Positions 57,340 to 64,000 of a stretch of DNA of 64,000 nucleotides are shown here, in pieces; positions within the stretch are counted from its first letter, which is position 1, and the number at the start of each line of letters is the position of its first letter. The DNA lies in assembly GCA_035610365.1 (NCBI GenBank), contig CM069432.1, positions 4,278,001 to 4,342,000 of the forward strand, written 5' to 3'. The position numbers and the translations under genes are program-made. Under the pieces are notes generated by a model. It did no database searches. It was not told where the DNA came from and saw only the letters and a list, made by a program, of their open reading frames with translations. Origin of the DNA: Aquatica leii (Eukaryota; Arthropoda; Insecta; Coleoptera; Lampyridae).

Positions 57340-58928
57340 TTGGGTTTTGAACCGCGTTCCATATTTACACTTTTCACAAAATTTATAAAACTTAGAAAAC
57401 TTACAAACTTTGAAAAATTTACAATGTTTGACGTTTCGACACTCATGTGGCTGTTTTCTTTAGAAAAAACTGAAACTGAAGATATAGGATCCTGACAAGC
57501 TTTTATATTACGCCGTTCGCGTCAGTGGTTCGTGACGGTTCCGATTCATTAGTTTTCCAGAACATGTTTTTCCATATTGGCGCTAGATCGATTCCATTAT
57601 CCCTATTAAAATCGTCGTACAACTGGATTTCAATGGCTTCCTTGTATAGTCTAGGTCAGAAGTTTTAAGATTTAGCCAACATTGTTGCCTCTTCAAATTT
57701 TATCGAGTGACCGGTGTCTAAAAAGTGTTCCGCAACAGCAGATCTTGTGTTATGTTTCTTTGTATCCGCCTTATGTTCTTTTAATCTGGTAGCTATGTTA
57801 CGTCTCGTTTGTCCTATGTAAGCCAGCCTACACGAACAAGGGATGTGGTAGACCCCTGGTTTCTCGAGTAGTGCTTCTGTTTCTTTTGATTTTGAGAAAC
57901 TGCCGGATGTTTTATTTGTTGCACTAAGGATCACTTTGATATTTTTCCCTCTAAGTATCCTGGCTATTTTATCCGTGCAGCCTTTTATGTAAGGAAGGAA
58001 GGAATTTGCCACGGGTTCCTCCTTCTTTGGTTTTTCCTTACTGTGTTTGTTATTTGCTCGATATATGTCTGTTTTTCTGAAACCGTTTTTTATTAAGGCG
58101 TTTGTTAGGTGATCTAGCTCGGTCTTTAACGTGTTCGGTTCACTGATCGCCTTGGCTCTGTATACTAGAGTTTTTAGAACTGCAAACTTCTGATGATGAT
58201 GATGATGTGAGTCGGCGTTGAGGTATCTGTCAGTATGTGTCGGTTTTCTATATACTTGATGTCCCCAATTTGTTGTACATATTTTGAGTGACTAGTACGT
58301 CCAAGAACTGATTGCTTTTGTTTGTTTCCTTTTCCATGGTGAATTTGATGTTGAAATCTAACTGGTTGATGTGATCCAAAAAGTTGTGTAGTGTTTCTGT
58401 TCTATGAGACCAAATTACAAATGTATCGTCCACATAACGTAGCCAGCTTTTTTGTTTGAGGGCAGCGGTTTCTAATGCTCTTTCTTCAAAATTCTTTATA
58501 AAGATATTGGCGATGACTGGAGAAAGTGGTGATTCCATGGCTGCCCCTTCAATTTGTTTGTATACAATATTGTTGAATGAGAATTACGTGGACTTTAAGC
58601 ATAGCTCAATTAGTCCGTTAAGCTTCTCATCCGAATCCGTTTTTCGTAATTTGGTCTTGATGATCTCTAGTGCTGTTTGTAGTGGCACTTTTGTGAAGAG
58701 AGATGTCACATCAAAACTGACTAAAATGTCTTCTGGTTCCAATTTAATTTCTTTAATTTTTGAGACGAAGTGCTGGGAATTCTTTACGTGATGGATGCTT
58801 CTTCCCGGAAGCGGTTGTAAAATAGTACATAAGTATCTAGCCAGAGGATGAGTGGCTGAACCTGTAGCACTTACAATTGGGCGAAGCGGTACCCCTGGGT
58901 TGTAGATTTTTGGAAAGCCGTGAAAAAA
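57340..58928 (-). pseudogene. Penelope-like element, left arm of head-to-head pair
   Basis: From the centre outward on the minus strand: HGFPKIYNPGVPLRPIVSAT, LYTILQPLPG-type block, DILVSFDVTSLFTKVPL, a short damaged area near 58584, SPLSPVIANIFIKNFEERAL, SWLRYVDDTFVIWSH (catalytic YVDD) and FLDVLV. Then, after frameshifts, the GIY-YIG endonuclease at 58012-57665: KPGVYHIPCSCRLAYIGQT, IATRLKEHKAD and AVAEHFLDTGH. The 3' untranslated region contains GACGTTTCGACACTCATG near 57429. The protein is 5' truncated within the reverse transcriptase at the junction. This family differs from the Penelope element at 22030. Confidence 0.88.
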
Positions 58929-58934
58929 ATTCAC
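58920..58934. repeat. Centre of inverted Penelope pair
   Basis: GTGAAAAAAATTCAC is a small palindrome exactly at the point where the two 5'-truncated arms meet. Confidence 0.6.
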
Positions 58935-60169
58935 AAACCAGGGGTACCGCTTTGCCCAATTGTGAGTGCTACAGGCTAGATACTTATGTACCATTTTACA
59001 ACCGCTTACGGGGAAAAACATCAATCACGTAAAGAATTCCCAGCACTTCGTCTCAAGAATTAAATTAATTAAATTAGAACCAGAAGACATTTTAGCCAGT
59101 TTTGATGTGACATCTCTCTTTACAAAAGTGCCACAACAAACAGCACTGGAGATCATCAAGCGGATTTGGATGAGGAGCTTAACAGACTAATTGAGCTATG
59201 CTTAAAGTCCACGTACTTCTCATTCAACAATATCGTATACGAACAAATTGAAGGGGCAGCCAAGGGATCACCACTTTCTACAGTCATTGCCAATATATTT
59301 ATGAAGGATTTTGAAGAAAGAGCATTAGAAACCGCTGCCCTCAAACCAAAATGCTAGCTACGTTATGTGGACGATACATTTGTAATTTGGTCTCATGGAA
59401 CAGAAACACTACACAACTTTCTGGATCACATCAACCAGTTAGATTTCAACATCAAATTTACCATGGAAAAGGAAACAAACAGAAGCAATCCGTTCCTGGA
59501 CTACTGGTCACTCGAAATATGGACAACAAATTGGGGACATCAAGTATATAGAAAACCGACACATACTGACAGATACCTCAACGCCGAATCACATTATCAT
59601 CCAGCTCAGAAGTTTGCAGTTCTAAAAACTTTAGTACACAGGGCCAAGGCGATCAGTGAACCGAACACGTTAAAGACCGAGCTAGGTCACCTAACAAACG
59701 CTTTAATAAAAAACGGTTTCAGAAAAGCAGACATATATCGAGCAATTAACAAACACAGTAAGGAAAAACCAAAGAAGGAGGAACCCGTGGCAACCGGTCA
59801 CACGATAAATTTTGAAGAGGCAACAATGTTGGCTAAATCCCAAAACTTCTGGCCTAGACTATACAAGGACGCCATTAAAATCCAGAAGTACGACAATTTT
59901 AATAGGCATAATGGAATCGATCTAGCGCCAATATGGAAAAACATATTCCGGAAAACTAATGAAACGGAACCGTCACGAACCACTGACCCGAACGGCGTAA
60001 TACAAAGGCTTGTCAGGATCCTATATCTTCAGTTTCAGTTTTTTCTGAAGAAGACACCGACATGACTGTCGAAACGTCAAAAACGTCAAAAAGTTTTATA
60101 AATTTTGTGAAAAGTCTAAATATGGAACGCGGTTCAAAACCCGAAAATAATTGTTTTGTTAAAAAATAA
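58929..60169 (+). pseudogene. Penelope-like element, right arm of head-to-head pair
   Basis: The plus strand starts at KIHKPGVPLCPIVSAT-type sequence and mirrors the left arm: DILASFDVTSLFTKVPQ, a frameshift near 59160, STVIANIFMKDFEERAL, a stop before LRYVDDTFVIWSH (59355), DYWSLEIWT, then KEEPVATGHTINFEEATML. Compared with the left arm, about 280 bp between EEPVA and TGH are missing, which removes the GIY-YIG domain. A 19-bp segment near 58975 (between CTACAGG and CTAGATAC) is also missing. The 3' untranslated region runs to about 60169 and matches 57340-57480 inverted. Confidence 0.85.
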
Positions 60170-60556
60170 CATAACGAACGTTAACGCGACGCCAGGCCGC
60201 ACGACCGAGCGTTGCATGTGAGGGAGATATGCTATGATTCTTTCGACGAGAGTAATGTACATTATTTTTTGTGTTGCCTTTTATAAAATTACATTCTTTT
60301 TTGATAAAATAAAAAAAAATCAAGAGAAATATAATGTTGGTACTACATTTATTACTAAATCTGTCAAATTTGGCATTAACTTTAACATCGTTTTTTTTTT
60401 TAAATGATTTTTCCACCTGTCGCATACTCGTTCTATATATTAATTGACTTTGAACACTTAATTTTATGTGGATGCCTAGTTTTCATTTTGCCACCCTAGA
60501 GCTTTTTTTGTTTATTACGTAACTACACTAGCGAACGAATATTGACGTTTGCGATG
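60170..60556 (-). repeat. MITE-like repeat, copy 2 (387 bp)
   Basis: Reverse-oriented copy of 27300-27711: begins CATAACGAACGTTAACGCG and ends GAATATTGACGTTTGCGATG. It abuts the Penelope right arm directly. Confidence 0.72.
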
Positions 60557-60699
60557 TTGGCAGCACAATAAAATCTTTATTTGTTATTTTAAATTTTTAT
60601 TAATTTGTTATTTTATTTGTTCCGTTTCTCATTTTAATAATAGAGGCTAAAGATAGTTTAGTTATTTATTTTGTATATTTTGTGCAATAGCAATAGATA

Positions 60700-60723
60700 G
60701 GGTAGAGGCACCACTTATGGCCA
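60700..60723 (+). repeat. Left TIR of pogo-like element
   Basis: 24 bp, exact inverse of 63963-63986. Confidence 0.9.
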
Positions 60724-61129
60724 CCTTAATAAACGTGTTAATTATTATTGCATTGAGAAAAATATTGAAATGGAAAAACGCCTTTTTTCTTAATGTCACT
60801 TTATGCTTCAAAATCTGCTCTTTTAGAAAATCAATTGATATTAAAGATTAAATATAATTTAAAAATATTACAACGCTTTATATTTTGAACCATGAAATTC
60901 CCTACTTTTGGCCATCTGTTTCTACATTTGGCCATACATTTTCTCTAATTTTGGCCATTTAAAAATTATTAAAACGCGAAATACAATTTTTGCAAGTATA
61001 GGTACAAGCCTAGATATTTATTGAAATACAAAGCTGTACAAGAAACAAAAATAAATTTCTGGTACAAATAGGTAAGTAATATAAGAGAAAAGTTTATAAA
61101 CAACGTTTGTTACATTATTAAACTATATC

Positions 61130-63449
61130 TGTTCAGAAATGTCTACTTGACCTGGAAAAATTGTCTTGCACTTTCTCGCCTCGTCTTCAGCAGTGAGCTC
61201 GGGAGTTTCCCTAAAATATCGCATTGGTTTGTGGTAGAAATGTCATTTTCTATAGGATAAAAAACAGTCTTCTTCATTGGCAGTCTTATAACATTGTATT
61301 TCATATTCTTCTGATGATAAAATTTCTAGAATTTTAGCCACATATCTATACGTTGTCGTCGATCTTTTACCAGTTAGCTTGAATCTTACAAGTACAAAAT
61401 CTCCCAAATTGAGATCTTTAGGTTTGAAGATTTCAATGTCTTCCTGTTCAAATACCGTGAAGTCAATATCGTCTCCACTGCTACCACTTTCCACCCAGTC
61501 TTCAATGTCCTGTGAGGAAGAGCCTGAATCTATGTCTTGTTTTTGATGTTTTCTTGGCTTCTGTTTAAGTTTTTCGCCTTTTTTTTAGCCATCATCTGTT
61601 TCTTACTCTCTCGAGCCTGTTTCCTTTCTTGCTTTTCTCGTTCCTTCTCCATTTTGAGCCTCTCGCATTCTTCGTGATACTCCACCCATTTATCAGATGT
61701 AATAACACTTGGTGTGTATTCTTTTTTTCTCTTCTTCTTTGAGTCAGTATTATTTTCTTTAGGATAAGGAAGTACATTATAAAATACTTTTGAACATATT
61801 GTTTTTTGAGCGAAGCAAATATTACGTGTTACTTGTTCTACCCTATCTGGACGAGATGTAGCAGCCAATGCAGTACTACTATCATTTGATGTGACCGGAA
61901 CTTCTTTCGGTTTATCAACTGGGAGCATATCAGTTAAAATGCTAGCATCTAGAGGAGATACTGGAGGGGTTTGAAGATCATTTTCAAGTGCAGGATCCTC
62001 GCTCACTAACTTTGGTAGGCCTTCTACATCACTTGCAATTTGATGCCAAACATTGTACAAACTCTTATCCTCAGTATTACCTTCGCATTCGTAGTTTCGT
62101 CTTTTTGTTTGCTTGAATTCATCTAGCAAAACCACGTCAATATTTGATTCTAGGTACTTCAAACAATCTGCAGCTGGTGCGTCACTATTTCGGGTTTGCT
62201 ATGTTTCGGGTTGCCTCAGAATAATTTTACTATAATCCACATTTGATGAAAAAGGATAAAGGCCTGTTGCTCTAAATCCTGATATTATATTTGATGTCAT
62301 TTTTGGATCTTCAATCAACTGAGACAGTATCATGGGCAAATTTAGTTTGGTGATCTCTTGAGCATTGTTCTCTATCTTATATTTTCGCACAATATTCCTC
62401 CACTTTTTCTTTAAAGCCGCAAACACAGCGACATCCAACGGTTGAAGGATGAGTGAGTGAGTAGCATTAGGGACCAGTGCTACTAATATTACTTAATTTT
62501 CTCTGCAGAACTTACTTAAATAGAGAGTCAGATGAGATGCGTGTTCATCTAAAAAGATGATAACGGGTAACTCGATTTGAGACTCTTTAAGGTATGGTAC
62601 AAAGACGTTGGAGAAGTATTCGTAGAAACATTCTGCAGTCATTCAGCCTTTTTCACTTTTGCCAATCCCCCAACCCTTAGGAGCTGCTTTAGACACAACA
62701 GATGGAATCCGGTCATATTTAAAGATTGTTAACGAAGGAACGAATTTTCCTGCTGCATTAACTGTGAACAGCGTTGTTACATTTTCCTTGTCTGATGATA
62801 GTCGTTCATCGTAGACATGTTTTCCTCGTAATCCAATAACAGTGCCACTTTTTGGAGCTAAACAGAAACATGTTTCATCCATATTAAAAATCTTGTGTGG
62901 ATTTTCTAATACACTGGTGGCATTAATTTTGCCTTAACTTGTTTGAATCTCGTCCGTCAAACCACTTGTGGATTTTCTCTTCAGTGACTGCACCTCTTCC
63001 ACCGTAAATGTATTCGGCTTTCTTTTGGAAAAGTTCTTTATGGTGATTAAGGAAGCTGTAATACCATTTTTTCCCGGATGATCGTTGACGAAAGAAGTTT
63101 TAATATTTGCTTCTCGTACCAATTTTTGTACTGAAGTCAGTAACCCGTCTTTATCAATTGGAAATCCCATTTTCGCACAAGCAAGTATCCATTCAACCAA
63201 CTGGTTTTCAGTATCCTTTCCCAAGTAAGACTCGAATCCGCAGTACCTTGAATCTCTTGGAGACTTTCCTGATACTTTATTACGCAAAGCAGTTCTTGGT
63301 ATATCAAATTCACGACTTGCTTTGGCAACAGCCATTCCGTCAGAAATGGCATTTCAAGCAAGATTAAGGTTTGTAGGAGAATACTGAAATTTTGCCTTTC
63401 CCAGCTTTTCTACTCGGCCTTTATGGGTTTTATTCAGTGCTTTTGGCAT
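61130..63449 (-). pseudogene. pogo-like transposase, nearly intact
   Basis: Start MPKALNKTHKGRVEK at 63449. A psq-type helix-turn-helix follows (VAKASREFDIPRTALRNKV), then a CENP-B-like second DNA-binding region (VEWILACAKMGFPID). The DDE core has FNMDETCFCLAP (first D), VIIFLDEHASHLTL (second) and LILQPLDVAVFAALKKKWR (third). A lysine-rich, coiled-coil-like tail (about 61720-61560) leads to a C-terminal block with GDFVLVRFKL and YRYVAKILEI, an extension seen on other insect DDE transposases. The frame is continuous except for about seven lesions: stops near 63352, 62934, 62640, 62500, 62199 and 61243, and one frameshift near 61520. About 760 residues if intact. It cuts and pastes at TA. Confidence 0.88.
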
Positions 63450-63962
63450 TTTAACTGAAAGAAATATTACACATTTATGTAAATATATTACATTAGGTAT
63501 TTATTTAAGCAAAAAAGTAAACTGGCCAAAAGTAGTTTTTGCTTATCGACTTATGGCTAGCAGGATGGTCATAAGTGGGTAACTAGTGAATTATTGATTC
63601 CACTAACGGCCACTTATACAAATATCATACTGTTAAGTGTAACGAACAATAAAAAATATTCAACAAAAAATATCTGCTTACCTTAATTACAGACTCCAGT
63701 GCAGAAAAAAACCTTAGTAGGAGATTCAAAACGATGATTTAAGATCACTTTCTTAACAAAAGTCGTTATTTTTCTGCACACATGCAAGACACTACTACTC
63801 GAACTGCTGCAATAAAGCTAATTTGCAGCTATGATAAATTTCTGTCACTGTACCGACTTCATATTGACTGAAATGACATTTTAGCAGCTACAAGGTCATT
63901 GGTAGATAGACACCATGTTTATTATTCAACCAATTATAGTAGAGTGGCCATAAGTAGGGTAA

Positions 63963-63986
63963 TGGCCATAAGTGGTGCCTCTACCC
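63963..63986 (-). repeat. Right TIR of pogo-like element
   Basis: 24 bp, exact inverse of 60700-60723. Confidence 0.9.
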
Positions 63987-64000
63987 TACGTACGCAATAC

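Larger units (their letters stand above)
60700..63986 (-). mobile_element. pogo-like DNA transposon, complete (3.29 kb)
   Basis: 24-bp perfect TIRs start GGGTAGAGGCACCACTTATG (60700-60723 and 63963-63986), flanked by TA on both sides (60698-60699 and 63987-63988). Subterminal regions carry several further GGCCA-centred copies (TTTTGGCCAT at about 60905-60960, and GGCCATAAGT or GGCCAAAAGT variants at 63520-63960), possibly transposase binding sites. The transposase gene fills the centre on the minus strand. Confidence 0.92.

Noticed and set aside
1..64000. tRNA, rRNA and CRISPR features
   Set aside because: I saw no cloverleaf with conserved B-box spacing, no rRNA-like conserved blocks and no regularly spaced short repeats. 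tRNAscan-SE and Infernal would be decisive.

Overview
This 64 kb window looks like repeat-dominated intergenic DNA from an insect, possibly a beetle, although order cannot be fixed from the sequence. The evidence is a strongly A+T-rich background, spliceosomal introns inside transposon genes, and a typical insect mix of piggyBac, Tc1/mariner, hAT, pogo, Gypsy, Copia, Penelope and several LINE lineages. I found no convincing host gene, rRNA, tRNA or CRISPR array. Nearly every recognisable reading frame is a transposable-element protein, and almost all carry stops, frameshifts or deletions.  Layout. 1-914: foldback-like element with composite inverted repeats. About 983-4920: piggyBac copy with an intron, a LINE ORF1 fragment cut at a TTAA, and a second piggyBac relic. 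6083-7964: complete DD41D-type mariner with 360-bp terminal inverted repeats (TIRs). 8050-11640: RTE-like LINE split by a solo LTR with a clean ATAT duplication. 13376-14254: Copia gag/protease relic. 15230-16520: diverged long-period repeats. 17607-20177 and 28134-30712: two inverted copies of a 2.6 kb transposon starting CACTG that encodes a cysteine-rich protein of a family I cannot assign to a named transposase. Between them lie a Penelope element with inverted terminal repeats and a nested LINE (22030-25803), and an intron-containing Tc1 gene with a MITE in its intron (25983-27930).  About 32741-36200: minus-strand Gypsy element. Downstream of integrase it carries a macrodomain of the OARD1/TARG1 type, and further on a CCCH zinc finger, a polypurine tract and an LTR with heat-shock-element-like motifs. 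37783-38653: Tc1. 39848-41152: second mariner copy interrupted by a 233-bp Helitron. 41153-42870: further DDE relics. 44600-46990: minus-strand Copia. 49620-52262: mariner and hAT relics. 52276-57043: 4.8 kb element with about 400-bp TIRs and one long, multi-exon minus-strand gene of unknown function. 57340-60169: two Penelope copies head to head. 60170-60556: second MITE copy. 60700-63986: near-intact pogo-like element with TA duplications.  How the parts relate. This is a nested mobile-DNA record rather than a set of cooperating genes. Shared families give an internal control: the two mariners, two CACTG elements, two MITEs, two LTRs and two Penelope arms can be compared with each other to define ends and mutations. 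The most unusual candidates are the macrodomain/CCCH Gypsy element, the 4.8 kb element with its large unassigned gene, and the CACTG element pair.
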